A stretch of DNA of 64,000 nt from Rotaria sordida (lineage: Eukaryota > Rotifera > Eurotatoria > Philodinida > Philodinidae). Within the stretch, counting starts at the first letter, position 1. Each line of letters opens with the position of its first letter. Shown one piece after another: positions 49,246 to 60,966 of this stretch. The notes beneath the pieces are model-generated. The model was given only the letters and a program-made list of their open reading frames with translations, had not been told where the DNA came from and searched no databases. The stretch is from positions 1 to 64,000 of the forward strand of contig CAJNOL010000928.1 in NCBI GenBank assembly GCA_905250125.1, read 5' to 3'. The position numbers were made by a program, and so were the translations under genes.

Positions 49246-50802
49246 ATAATAAAGAACGACATCAACGTTCTTATAACTCTAAACCCGTAACTGTAATTCT
49301 GTCCAAATCTAGTATGAATCTTGAACATAAAAGATTGATCATCAAAATGAAGATCATCAATGCCTATTAGCGAAAATCTTTCGGCGATCTGCATTTCAAG
49401 GTTATTCCATCGATGATCTCTATTTCGGCAATATTCAGATCACTGCTCTTTCTTTTCGATAATCTTTTTTTTGGCACGAATTTCTACGAACTTACTCTTC
49501 TACAATCTCGGCCGAGACGACAAGGTATATAATCGTTCTGAATTTAGATTATAATCTCACATATCTTTAGTTGCTTTCTACAATTCGTCATGAGAAAACC
49601 AGTGGTAATCAGTTTAATTACATCAGTAGAAGAGTTTTACCTAATACGTATTCGAAATAAATGTTCAAGCAAGTGTGTAATACTAATACTAAATCGAAAA
49701 TAAATGTAAAATGATATACGAAGTACTCATGTTTACAAAGTAAACAAGAAATAGATAAAATTCTAAATGATAAATATAATTGATAATTATGTGTGGATCG
49801 ATCGACTTAGTTTTATGTTAATTAATGACCCATAAACTAACGTCCTCTATTTAACATTTTCTTATTAGATATATTTTCTATCCTATATTCTCTTGTTGCT
49901 CATTTTCATGAATATCATTGTCTCTTCTCTCTCTTTGTTTTTTTTTTCAGGAAATAAAAGCCCTTATTGAACATTATTATATGTAATATGTTTTCTATCA
50001 TATAGAAAAATAGAAAAAAACTATATCAAATATTTGTTATGTTTCTCACTTTCATGTGAACATTAGAGTGAGTCAATATCTTTTTTCGAAGAGTTGAACA
50101 TATCTTAGACGATTGCAATATTTTGAATTGTACGATCATTTTAATCAAACATGTTATTCATTGAAAATTAACTTTGTTTCTTTTAAGTAACTTTAAGTTT
50201 GTGTCAAATTTTCTTTTTTCATTTAATTATTTTTCTTGAAAGAGTTTTCTCATTAAAAAAAAAACCAACGTGCGATTTCTCACTTTTGAATAATGAATTA
50301 TTTTCTTCGAATATTTATATTATTCATATGATCATTATTTTATTCATATATATAATCGTAAGTAGAAAAATGCTAAATAAATAAATGTTATCAAATTTGA
50401 TATTAAGTATTTGTTATATGTTGAAAGACTAAAATGATGAATAAATGTGATTGATTTTTTTTTCGAAAGAAAAGAATATGATAGAATTCTTATATTTGAA
50501 ATTGTTTTCTTTTTGTTTTATACGAATAAAAACAAGATAACGCTCATTGCTACGACTCGCTTAGCCCTCGACTGACTCTTTCTATTCATCTTGGGAATCA
50601 TTGTCAAATAATTCGCCGATGTGTGGGATGCTACTGATGCTACAATAACATTTGATTCTAACTAATTCTTTATTTTTTCAAAATAATATTTATTGTTGAA
50701 ACTGTAGCATTCATTGTTCATCATGGATGTCCAAAAGATCAGAAAAATGTAGGACTGTTGCCCCTCGATTGATTAATTTTATACTCATCCGTGAAATATC
50801 TC
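49246..50802. other. AT-rich stretch without a supported gene
   Basis: It contains poly-pyrimidine and AT runs with no convincing exon. CCCTCGACTGA at 50565 is the complement of TCAGTCGAGGG ending at 51037. This is a possible 11-bp terminal repeat of a 473-bp insert, but without a target duplication. Confidence 0.35.
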
Positions 50803-50922
50803 TTGGCTGAATTTTCAGCTTGAACGAATCTGATTGGTCGATAGTTCGATATCGAAAACCTCTGATTGGCTGAATTTTCAGCTTGAAAGAATCTGATTGT
50901 ACGAAACGCAGATGTCGAAAAC
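50803..50922. repeat. Two copies of a 63-bp tandem repeat
   Basis: TTGGCTGAATTTTCAGCTTG starts at 50803 and again at 50866, each followed by a GAATCTGATTG phrase and a TCGAAAAC phrase. The period divides by three, which keeps minus-strand frames open across it (50711-50989 and 50739-51014). I regard these frames as incidental. Confidence 0.7.
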
Positions 50923-51726
50923 AATGACCATTGGTCTCCGAGCAATGGTTTTTTTTTGACCCTGATGTTCTTTTGACCCCGACAAACACACAAACGCATT
51001 TCAGTTTTTTTCATATCACCCTCTCTTCAGTCGAGGGAACAACAGGGTCATTATTTTATTTGAGAAATTTCTTTTCTTTTTTGTTTCTCATATTTTAAAT
51101 GAGATAAAAATCTCTTAATATAATGAAGAAATATTTGTTATTTATAAAATATTTTTCTTTTTCTTCCGTTTATAATAAAGAATTTGAATTTTTTATTCAA
51201 ATAAGATGAAAATCTCACTCTTTATTGTCATAAATCTTTTCTAATATTTGTCTAAATAATTGAGAATTTATTTTAAATAGATATTTTAAATAAATGAAAT
51301 CTCTGATCTTCATTTGTCTCATATTTCTTTATTTGAATTTACTGAATAAGATATTTGCCTTCTTTTTTCTCATCATTTTTATTTATTTATTTTAGATATT
51401 TCATTTGACAATATTTATTCAATAATGGTTGTTCAAATGAATTATGATGCAATTGTAAGTTCATTTAAACATTTTTTTTTCTTTTTTCATTTAAGGAAGA
51501 AGATTTGAGTCTGATGATCAAAACAGAATAGAACTGTTTAGATTGGAAATGAAAGAATTACTTAGTATATTTGGAGTGTTTTTAGTTACAATCTGTTCTT
51601 GATAAATGTCTAGAATGAATAGAACTCATGTGAACGTGAAAGGTTCATAGTTGAATTCTTTCTTTCATAATATAAATCATAAAAAACTCTCTTAAGATAC
51701 GAAAAATAGATTAGAAAGAAAGGGCG

Positions 51727-54036
51727 ATGGTGAGTATCTTTATCGCGATTTGTAATATGACTATTGGAAAGATAATCGAAAAAACTAAGTCAAACAGATA
51801 TCTACGATCTTTCTTTTTTTCTTTACATTACAATGCTCTAGAAAAGCAATAAATATCATTGCATATACTCATATGACTTGTTTTCCTTGAAAATCTCTAG
51901 TGTATAGAAATCGCCATGTTAATGATAAATCTTCTCAACGATTTGAATTTGACATGAGATTATAAAAAGAGTGTAATGAAAAATTTCGTTCATTATTTTG
52001 TCATCAATTCTAATTATATTTTGTTTTATTCAAAGGAAAATGAAAACGATAAACAATACATAATGGGACCTAATCACTCAATTCCTAATGACGTATTAAT
52101 AATAAGCATGTGTATTGGAGGCTCTTTTGTTATTATTAAAGGCGGCATCAAGGCCAGAGTAAGTGTGAAAAATTCGATTTATTTTCTAAAAGAAAATTAC
52201 GTATATTATGTTCTTACTGAAGGAGAAAAAGATCTTAAAAATAAAATTCTACTTCAGAATCTATTAATACTTGTCACTTAAATGGTTTCTACTCATAGGA
52301 AGACATTCTTTGGAGAATGCAGTATTCAAGACTCTTTAGAACTCATGTTAAAAGTCAATTTTCTTAATACTTTTTTGTCCATAAAATTGTCATTTTTTCT
52401 GTAGAAATCTGTGAAATATCAACATAAGAAATTGTCGTTTATATTGAACGACGTTGTTTTTTATATTTATCTTTGTGAGGTCCAATGTCTATTTGAATAA
52501 TATGTTAATAGAATTGAACAGATAATATTGTACATGTGTGACATTTGAATTCCAACTCAGCAAGTAATTATATCAATGAAATCAATTCTATTCAATTGGA
52601 TATCAAATTAAATTGAACAGGATACTACATACATAAGAGTTATTGCACGAGAGCGATGATCGACCCTGCTCAATCGAAGATCCCAAACTTCTGCTACCGT
52701 CCTCAGATAGTCCTAAGTGAATAGTGTTCAGGAAAAATGTTTGAGCGAATTTGACTCAGCCGATCTGAAGACAGTCTATTTAAAGATGACATACCCTGAG
52801 CGCTCATCCTAGGAATTTTCGAAACAGACTTTTTCCAGATCAGCCGAGTCAAAGTTGCTCAAACCTTTCCCCAAAACCAATTCACTTAACGCCATCTGAG
52901 AGTGGCAGTAGAAGTTTGGGATATTCAACCGAACAGTATCTATCGTGTTTCTTCTGTAGTGGCTCGCCTCAACTGTTGTTATGCAAAATTCATTTGGAGG
53001 ATTCTAATATCTCGATCAAGAAAACTCCAACAAGGCTAAAAATTGGGTCCTATATCTATAACAAGATGTTCTATAGGATTATAGAAGTTTCGGACTAATC
53101 TGATAACTTGATTGGGCAGTTTCCTATGACGCTAGATCGTGTCTCTCGTGCAGTGACTTATATGCACATATGCTTTATTTTGCAAGAATCATCTATCTAT
53201 AAGAAGAAATGATCAAATCTAGGTATGCACCAGTGCCAGTAACTGGGTACTTAGTCATTTGACGTTTATTCCACTAATCGATCAGTACTTCCCTCTTTTC
53301 TAAGGGTGCGGGTGTGGGTGTGGGTTTGATGTTGGTATGGGTGTCGTTATTGTCATTCTAACCATTCCCACATCCAAACAACACCCCCATCCACTCACCC
53401 ACACTCTGAAGACATGAAATTTATTTATAGTATTCTAAATTATAACAATTGATATATAGAAATATATGATTAGCCAATGGATTCAGTGTTATAGCTTATA
53501 TCAGTACTTCAACAGCCGAAGAATCACTGTATGACAATATACTAGAAAAGAAGAAAGTACTACTCGGCTAATCGACTAAAGATCGAATGACTGAGTACCC
53601 AGTCGTGACTAGGTCCCAGTCCGACTGGGACCCAGTTCACCAGTCAGGACTGGAACTGATGCATCCCTACTCAATGGGAAAATTCATTTGATGAAATAAT
53701 GAACAATTCAAAGCAACTTCCAAAATTATGTGAAAGGTGAACAGAAAACTAATTGTTAGATTTTCGTAAAACGAGACGAGATACAAGAGGAAACGAGATG
53801 ACAACATCAAATCAAAATTCTCTTCAGTGCTATAAACCTAATCACTATAAATATATTTTCTTCTATAGAAAGATGGTTTGACACGTCCGATCGGTTTCTG
53901 GTATATTCTAATGGGTATAGTTTTTATCTGTTTTGGTATTATATTCAATGTTTTTAGTGTATTAATATTAATTGTACTTATTAATCGTACATACAGATTT
54001 CGCATCAAAAAATGGTTTTCTAATCACAAGACACAG
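51727..54036 (+). CDS. Partial gene for a small membrane protein, unknown family
   Basis: Two exons fit in phase 0. Exon 52036-52158 follows a TTATTCAAAG acceptor, reads ENENDKQYIMGPNHSIPNDV and LIISMCIGGSFVIIKGGIKAR, and ends before GTAAGT. Exon 53869-54036 follows a TTCTTCTATAG acceptor, reads KDGLTRPIGFWYILMGIVFI and CFGIIFNVFSVLILIVLI, then a basic RTYRFRIKKWFSNHKTQ, and ends before GTAATA. The protein would have two or three membrane segments and a basic cytosolic face. A start codon could come from ATG 51727-51729, which sits directly before a GTGAGT donor; that would give MENENDKQ and is speculative. The last exon is not found. The 1.7-kb intron holds two inverted-repeat insertions. 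Confidence 0.45.
52680..52922. mobile_element. 243-bp inverted-repeat MITE
   Basis: ATCCCAAACTTCTGCTACC at the left is matched by the complement of GGCAGTAGAAGTTTGGGAT at the right. Complementarity continues inward through blocks such as CTCAGAT, TAAGTGAAT, TTTGAGC and GACTC-GC-GATCTG, with about 80% identity. It lies inside the presumed intron of the membrane-protein gene at 51727-54036. Confidence 0.75.
53220..53669. mobile_element. 450-bp hAT-like inverted-repeat element
   Basis: The left end TAGGTATGCACCAGTGCCAG and the complement of the right end TAGGGATGCATCAGTTCCAG match. A second matching block is TGGGTACTTAGTCATT against AATGACTGAGTACCCA. The TAGGGATGCA start is of hAT style. The flanking 8-mers (ATCAAATC and CTCAATGG) agree in only four positions, so the duplication has decayed or the border is slightly off. 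Inside lies a G-rich tract. Confidence 0.6.
53303..53326 (+). repeat. G-quadruplex-capable, TGTGGG-like tract
   Basis: Four GGG runs spaced by 3-nt loops (GGGTGCGGGTGTGGGTGTGG) form a textbook G4 motif. The core is (TGTGGG)n, which I recall as the bdelloid rotifer telomere repeat. A C-rich partner (CCCACATCC ... CACCCACACT) follows at 53366-53405, so the tract can also pair as a stem. Confidence 0.6.
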
Positions 54037-54205
54037 GTAATATTGAACATACGTATGATAGAAGTGCATATCTTTTGGAGTCTTTATTCACACCTACTTT
54101 ACCTTTTGGTATTATTCTATATGAATAAATTTGATCAAATTTTCTATGTATATCGACATTAAGGATGTTTAGCAGAGGTGCAGCATCTTCCTCGTGTGCC
54201 CCCGC

Positions 54206-54272
54206 GCGGGAGGGGGGGGGGTATGTGATGAAGATATTCACCCCCACCCCCACACTCACACCCACCCACATC
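54206..54272. repeat. G10 run followed by C-rich telomere-like tract
   Basis: GCGCGGGA is followed by a run of 10 G (54212-54221). Then comes CACCCCCACCCCCACACTC and ACACCCACCCACATCC (about 54240-54272), the C-rich strand of TGTGGG-like repeats. It is not an exact tandem array and may be a degenerate interstitial telomeric remnant or plain simple sequence. Confidence 0.5.
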
Positions 54273-54275
54273 CTA

Positions 54276-55912
54276 TAATTAGTAATATATGAAAGGTTGG
54301 TATCTTAGTACACTATATACCTACAGCAAAAACGAGATATTTCAGTGATATTGAACGTGCTACTATAATAACGAAAAGAGGGAGAAACTGGCATGAATTA
54401 GAAATAATAGCACAAGAGTATATATATATATGTCCATCCTTACCAATTAGTAACGCAATACCTGTTTAATATCAAATAAAACAAGAAGAATTTATGAAAG
54501 TTCAAAAGATCATGCAACATATATGACAACATAGATATAATAGAAATATACCTGTTTCTCCAAAGTGCTTAAGCTACAACATCCAGATTTTCACTGTAAA
54601 ATGTACGTATAGAAAGAAACTGATTCTATTAACTGGAGCTCTTATGCTACTTCGTTTTTCAAAATCAATTGAACTGATTTTTACACTCCCAAAATGACAC
54701 AGATGACTTTCATATGAGCTGATATGTTTTCGAAAACTAAACTAGAACGAGAATTCAAATTCATATGATAGACTTTTCTCCACATATACATTCTATAGTC
54801 AAACTTTAGATGCTATATAGTTAAATATCTCAAGCGGTCCAATTTCGTATAACCTCTCAATGATGGTATAAATGAAGAATGTCATTTTTACCTATTTTTA
54901 AAAAAATATTAAAAAATAAAAACAATAAATAGAGAAATCAAATTACACCTGCAGTTATGTAATGTACTGAAATACTTGTCCATTCATAAATTACTAATCA
55001 TATGACAATACAACATCAGCGAGATATGAGTTTGGCATCTTTAAAAATCTTTTTGTTCGAAGAAGAATTATTCAGTTCATTCATTTAAGTATATATCGAA
55101 AAAAAAGTAATGCTTTTAATCATATACAGAAAGAGTTTTTAGTAACAAAATGAATTAAAATAATAATGAAAATATTTTTCAACATTTTTCGTTTGAAAAA
55201 TAATTATCTAATTTATTTGACCTACAATTTATTCGACAAAAAAAATTGTATTATCAGTTTGTATTAGCATTGACTTTTCGTCGAAAGAAAAAAAACAATT
55301 TATTTATAAATATGCTAGTATCTTTTTATTTTTTCTAACAAAACTTTCTTTCAATCAACACATTCGAAATCATTAAACGAATACGAATACTAAATTATTT
55401 TTTTCTATTTTTATTCTTTTATAAAATAAAATAGAAGAAAAAATTTTCATTGAATAAATCAGATAAATACAGAATGAAGTTTGACAGTATATCTTCTTTT
55501 TCTTTCACAATGTTTAACTTTAGCTACAGTACGACACATAATATTTGGTGTACTAGAAAAAGAACAAAAAGAATTTATCATCTTTATTAAAACAATCATA
55601 GATGTTCTTTATCTAAAATAAAATATTGTTAATTCATCAGTAGATTTTAATATGATATGAAAAGACTTTTCTTCCAATTTTCTTCTAAATGACAAAACAA
55701 AAATTTTGTCGCAAACAAAAAAAAACTAAGCCTCTCTTTTCTTGTTCATTGATATTATTTCATTTTTAATTTTTAAAACTAATTTCTCATTTATTAATAA
55801 AATCAATTGTTAAATAATATATAAGAATAATAAAAAATTCGTATTTATTTTTCTAGTAAATTTTTCACATATTAAATAAAAAATTTTATATATATTTGTT
55901 TTTTTGTTACAG
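54276..55912. other. Very AT-rich intergenic DNA
   Basis: Long A and T runs, no exon-like segment. The last ~50 bp (TTTGTTTTTTTGTTACAG, ending 55912) is a good splice acceptor for the next gene. A 5' UTR or upstream coding exon should therefore lie somewhere in this region, but I cannot place it. Confidence 0.4.
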
Positions 55913-55919
55913 ATTCGAA

Positions 55920-56364
55920 ATGGGCGATGAAAGTGGTGATAGTGAAAAATCAAATTCAACAATGAGTCTGATGCCAACATCAAATAAATGTAAATAAATT
56001 CTTTAGATCTTAAACTAAATTTGAATAAAATTCCAATTTTGCTATTTCAGTAAAAATAAATAAATAAATTGATATTATAGTGGGTGATGATGATGCCAAA
56101 ATTAGTTTCACAACCATCAAAACTGATGGTCTTGGTCCATGTCATTTTTTTTGTTAACTGCTTTTTTACAATCGACAAGATTTCACTATTTAGAGCACAC
56201 ATCAAAAGATTATCCAACATCAATATATGATGCGTTATCAACAGTAATTCAAATTATGAAAAATATTGCTGATGATTTACCACGAATGTTTGCAAATGAA
56301 TTACAAATGAATTATAATGATTCTCAATCTAATCAAATTCATACATTGGAACTACTAATTGATG
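55920..56364 (+). pseudogene. Acidic two-exon gene with a one-base frame break, interrupted by a hAT-like insertion
   Basis: Exon 1 (55913-55989, preceded by TTACAG) has ATG at 55920 and reads MGDESGDSEKSNSTMSLMPT. After a 91-bp intron (55990-56080), exon 2 continues LGDDDAKISFTTIKTDGLGP, then CHFF. The frame breaks in a run of eight T (56145-56152). The next frame then reads FLQSTRFHYLEHTSKDYPTS, YDALSTVIQIMKNIADDLPR and NELQMNYNDSQSNQIHTLEL. Both halves look strongly protein-like, so one missing base explains the break; it could be a genuine mutation or a homopolymer error. A possible donor (G then GTAGCT at 56365) abuts the end of the TAGGGGTG element at 56370. I do not recognise the family. 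Confidence 0.55.
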
Positions 56365-56418
56365 GTAGCTAGGGGTGTTAGTTTCGAGTTCCGTTCCGAG
56401 GTACGGGAACCCGGAGTG

Positions 56419-56700
56419 GGTTCCCGTACCCGGGAACGCAGAATCCATACCGGGTTCCCGTACCTAGGAACGGGGAACGCAAAACTCAGTCGGGGTTCCC
56501 GTATCTGGGAACGCGGAACCCGCTTCGGGTTCCCGTACCTGGAAACGCGGAATCCACTTCGGGTTCCCGTACCTGGAAACGCGGAACCCGCTTCGGGTTC
56601 CCGTACCTGGAAACGCGGAATCCGCTTCGGGTTCCCGTACCTGGAAACGCGGAACCCACTTCGGGTTCCCGTACCTAGGAACGGGGAACCCGTCCGGATT
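56419..56700. repeat. GC-rich 34-bp tandem repeat, about 8 copies
   Basis: GGTTCCCGTACC starts at 56419, 56453, 56494, 56528, 56562, 56596, 56630 and 56664. The spacing is 34 bp except for one 41-bp unit. Each unit contains the self-complementary pair GGGAACCCG/CGGGTTCCC, so the array can form many small hairpins. It is the most GC-rich stretch of the window. Open frames on both strands (56359-56775 plus, 56464-56766 minus) derive from it. Confidence 0.9.
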
Positions 56701-57524
56701 CTCGTTCCTGGGAACCCAGGAACCCGTCGTGACGTTATACAGATGAAAAGAATAATTATGTATCAATACCTCTAGATAATCGAAAATGCGTGCAGACCAA
56801 TTTTCAAATGATTTACAGGATCCTAGGACACAGAACTCAGGCGGGTTATCCTGCTTGGAATAAAATGTTTCTGGGGCTTGTTGCTTCAGTAACTAAATCA
56901 GTACCATATTTCTCGTAAGATTCATTGCTGCAGTCCCTCTTGAGATGGATTTGATCCACTGAGAGCTGACGGTACTCTTAATATAATACCCTGATATCTT
57001 TTTAATAACGTCGTTTGATTCAGGCTACTATAGAAGATATGAAGTTTATACGGTAATTGTCGGTATCACTCTCACAATATCGCTTATTGAACCGAACGGA
57101 GACGTTTTCAGAGAATTTAATTTCACTCATCGTATACTGCTTAATTTTCTTTTCTTGAAAAGTGCTTTTGAAGTTTTCCAAGAATTCTTTTACCTTCTTG
57201 TCTCTAGATCTTGCTAATTGTCATTTACAAGTGCTCAAACGAAATCAGGACAATTTTGAAAAGAAAGAGATAAAATTGACTGCAACTGAATGATGGATAA
57301 AGTTCTTGAAAAACATTGGTTCACTAATAAAAATGTGTTGCTTCTTATTTGAGTAAAATAACTTTTCATTGATCATTTTGTCATGATATATTTTTCTTAA
57401 AAAGTGAATATTTTTTTTTCTCTTTTTTTTATTTTATGCTTTGTTGGGGTAAAGGATTAATGTACGTAGACCTTTTAAGACATCATTCATAAGTGTACAA
57501 AAGATACTAGAAGAAAATATATAA

Positions 57525-57715
57525 AGATGAACAGGGAAGGAAAACAGGAGTAAAAAGAAGAGAAGGAAGAAAAAGAGAAAGACAAGGACAAGAATCGAAA
57601 AGAAAATGAAAGCAAGACCAAACGAAAGGAGCGAAGGTACTGAGGGAGAACGAGCGACAAAAAACTATAAGAAGGTACAGATACAGATACCAAAGAAAGG
57701 AAAGTGAGTGGGCGT
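57525..57715 (+). repeat. Polypurine tract
   Basis: About 190 bases of nearly uninterrupted purines with scattered single C or T (AGGGAAGGAAAACAGGAG, AGAAGAGAAGGAAGAAAAAG). Minus-strand Ser/Phe/Leu frames (57487-57734) reflect this composition and are not called genes. Confidence 0.6.
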
Positions 57716-59579
57716 GATAAACAACTGGAAGCAAATTACAAACTATATACTAGATGTCACGATGAGACCTTATGTTGGGATGTACTGAGGTTGACAAGGC
57801 CGAAAAGAAAATAAACGTGAAAATCAAGTACACGATCGGACTTAATAGTATGACAGATACAAATAGACGCACTGGTTTAGATGAAAAATTACGAAGAGTG
57901 AGAGGATGAGACTGAGCAAAATGGTAGACTCTTATAGGTCTTTTTTTTCATTTATAGGAATGTCTGTGGAAACTTAGAAAATATATCAAGTTCATATATT
58001 TGGGTATCAGAGGAATAGAATCCGTAACGTTGTTTTCTAACCACTTTAGTCATTGCTCAATGCTCGAGATGAATGGTACTAGTCTTTTGGACCGATACAG
58101 ACTTCTTACAACATACTCTTTGTTAAGCCATTGGTTTCTGAATGAATTTAAATCTTGATGTTCAAACGGCATCGACCCATCTGTTGAATTGTTCAGATGG
58201 ATTCGATAGTTCCTCCAATATCTCGCGCATAGATTTTCCAAAGATTTTTCATTGTATACAGATGCGAAGAACAGGTCGTTAAAAATGAATATTTTTATCA
58301 GTCGTGTTATCGATTGATGTTACAATTGAAAATTCGAAAAGAATATTACATTCTTTACTGAAAAAATTATTCAATTTCCGCAAAATTAGATGAACTTTTC
58401 CAGGTATAATCTATGATAATAAATAAGAAGTTCAAAATTTTCATTTTGAGTCAATAAGAATTATATTAGCATGAGCACTAAACATCATCGAATTATCGAT
58501 TTGCTTCGAAAATGTTTGTTTCATATAGTAACTAACGATAGTTGAATAACGATTCCTCAACGTGACTAATAATAATTGTTCATTCATTTATTTTCATTTC
58601 ATATCTTATTTTCCTTTGTGCACCAACACTTGTGTGATGAAATTTCTTTTTTCTCTAAATCGTCTTGTGGCATATGCACATACAGGACGAAGTTAGACAA
58701 ATTTTAGAAATTCATAATACAGATCCGTATTTCTACAGCTTTGAAATGTCAAAAGTATGCAAAATCTTATGCTTGGTCAGGTGAAGATACTCAACGAAAA
58801 AAATTAAGCAATACTAATGAAAGAATAAAATATTACTTGAAAATAGAGCAGCGTTAGGAACATTAAGACTATGTCAAAATATCTACCAAAATAAAAAGAA
58901 ATTTAATTTGGTTTGTGTTCAGGCAAGTAATTTAACTTCTAATTATTCTCATTTTCTAACAGAACAATACGATATTGCTTGAGTGTTTCATCATCAACAT
59001 GGTCTTTCTTTCTATCAACTAGTCGTGATGTTTTTAGAAGAAAACGACAAGGCATAAAAGGTATATCAACATGTGTATCATTATATGATTAAGTTCGGAA
59101 GGCTACATTCTGTATGGTCGTAGTTTCTGGAATTGGAACGTTTAGTATGGAAGTTTCGTTTTTCGGAAATCTACCTGCTGATGGATGCGCGATGCAAGTT
59201 TCCTTACCTAAGAAGGCAGAGCTTAGAGTAGGTTCCCCTACGTGGAAACGCGGAACCTAGGACGGGTTCTCATACTTAAGAATGGGGAACTCATGATGGT
59301 CCCATACAAAATGAAAAAAATAGTCACATCTCAGCATCTTCGATTATTGGTTAATGTTTAGAAACCAATTTTCAAGTGCGTTCCCGTACCTGGGAACGTG
59401 AAACGCTTATGGGTTCCCGTTCCTAGCAACCCGGAAACCCATTGTGGCTTGATGTAAACGAAGAAAATAGACACATCGGAGTATCTTCGAATACTGGATA
59501 ACGCTCGCAAACTAATTTTCAAACGCGTTCCCGTTCCTAGGGAACGGAACTCGGAGGAACGGGAACGCTGACACCCCTA

Positions 59580-60966
59580 AATCAAGACTCGATTTCATAT
59601 AGCAGAAAAGGAAAAATTTCTCAGAGAAATCAATAAAATGCATTCATTGCGTACGTAGAAATGAAGAAGATTTTTGATTGTCTGTGGAACAGTTCGTTGA
59701 AGATACCGATTTGAGTACCGCAGAAACGGAAAATTTTCTGGGTAAATCCGATTAAATAGCAAATGATTGATGAATACATTTTTCTACCTTTTTTCGATTT
59801 CTGCTGAAATGGGAACGATTTTCCCGTTGATGGTTCATTTCCTCCACTGCTTTGAAGGGTGGGTGTGTTACCTTATGTTGATCCACACCTTAGGTTTGAA
59901 CTTTTTTCGTTTCTTTTTTGTCGAAAAAAATTCTCTCGAAAGGACCTACGATTGTATCCTCTATAAATCAACAAGTGATATATTATAAATTATAGAAATG
60001 TTTAAAAGTGCTATTAGAATAGTTTTATATTAAATTCCAACTGATTTCACTGCTAGACTTCTCATATATATAATTATACGATCTCTATTCGATATTAGAC
60101 ATGCTTATTTTCATTGATAATTTCCGCCCTAGAAAATTTTCTTATAACAGCATTCTATCATGCTTAACAGTAAATATTCACATATCTTCCTTTCTAATTA
60201 TGTTCTTATCAATTTCACATCTGCTTTTCAATCAATTTAAATAAACGAAAAACAACATAATATGAGATTTTCATATTACTTTTTTCTTTGTCTGCTTTAT
60301 TTCGTTACATTCTAAATCGATTGTATCATCCATTAGTCGAGAAATATATTTCATCGTTAGCTACTACATCTAATCGTGAAATAACAATTTTTTGTTTTAT
60401 TCATATGTAAGATTATCTATTATTGTTTCGTACCATCGTAAGACTTTAATTATGGTCTTCCTATCTCATTATTATTTCATATTTCATTATCATACTGTAT
60501 TTCATTTCTCTGAGTCGTCTACTTAACCTTTGTCTTCACATATAATCATCGTACTATAAACGCTTCGTATTATTCGTTTTCTTTACATCCCGATTATTTA
60601 TTCTTCTCTTTCACCTGCTTTTCGTCGGGTTCGTGATTGTTCTTTATTATAATTCTTCTCGTCCGGTAGATGTTATCTCTGAAAAGACATCTTCTGACAT
60701 AAGAATACTATCTTTGTTCTCTTACAATATTATCGCATTGAATTATAAGCATCCTTTTCTTCATTAATAACATCCTTCATAATGAAAAAGTGAAGGTATG
60801 GTGTATGGAGAAGACACAGTTTTTTTGTTTTTTCTTGGTTCGATTTTGCTTAGTTCGAATTGGTTTTTTTTTATGAAAGAAGAATCAAGAATCAAAAAGA
60901 AAAATAAGTTAATAAGGAATCATAATTTAGTTTAATAAATTCAAAATCATAAGTGTTCCATTTGAA
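59580..60966. other. Intergenic DNA, AT-rich
   Basis: Between about 59590 and 59830 a phrase like CGATTT--TA-(G/C)CAGAAA-GG recurs two or three times, about 85-112 bp apart (old tandem remnant). The remainder is T-rich on the plus strand and includes the presumed 3' flank of the minus-strand gene ending at 60967. Confidence 0.4.

Larger units (their letters stand above)
56370..59579. mobile_element. hAT-like bounded 3.2-kb block with GC-rich subterminal repeats
   Basis: The left end TAGGGGTGTTAG with GAGTTCCGTTCC close by, and the right end CGGAACTC ... GCTGACACCCCTA, are inverted in hAT style. GC-rich GGTTCCCGTACC repeats lie inside both ends. A subterminal phrase (CCAATTTTCAA after an ATCTTCGA-like block) occurs in the same orientation at about 56800, 59370 and 59510. 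The flanking 8-mers do not match, so this may be one long element, or a smaller MITE split by other DNA. Between about 56830 and 59150 I see no intact transposase. A 63-codon minus-strand frame (58050-58241) looks protein-like but unplaced. Confidence 0.5.

Noticed and set aside
50565-51037. CCCTCGACTGA / TCAGTCGAGGG inverted pair 473 bp apart
   Set aside because: Only 11 bp match, there is no target duplication, and the arms do not extend inward. Chance is not excluded.
57010-57228. Minus-strand open stretch reading like Lys/Glu-rich protein (TFQEKKIKQY..., SVRFNKRYCES...)
   Set aside because: About 66 codons, ended by stops on both sides, no start or domain. It may be a decayed transposon exon, but I cannot show it.
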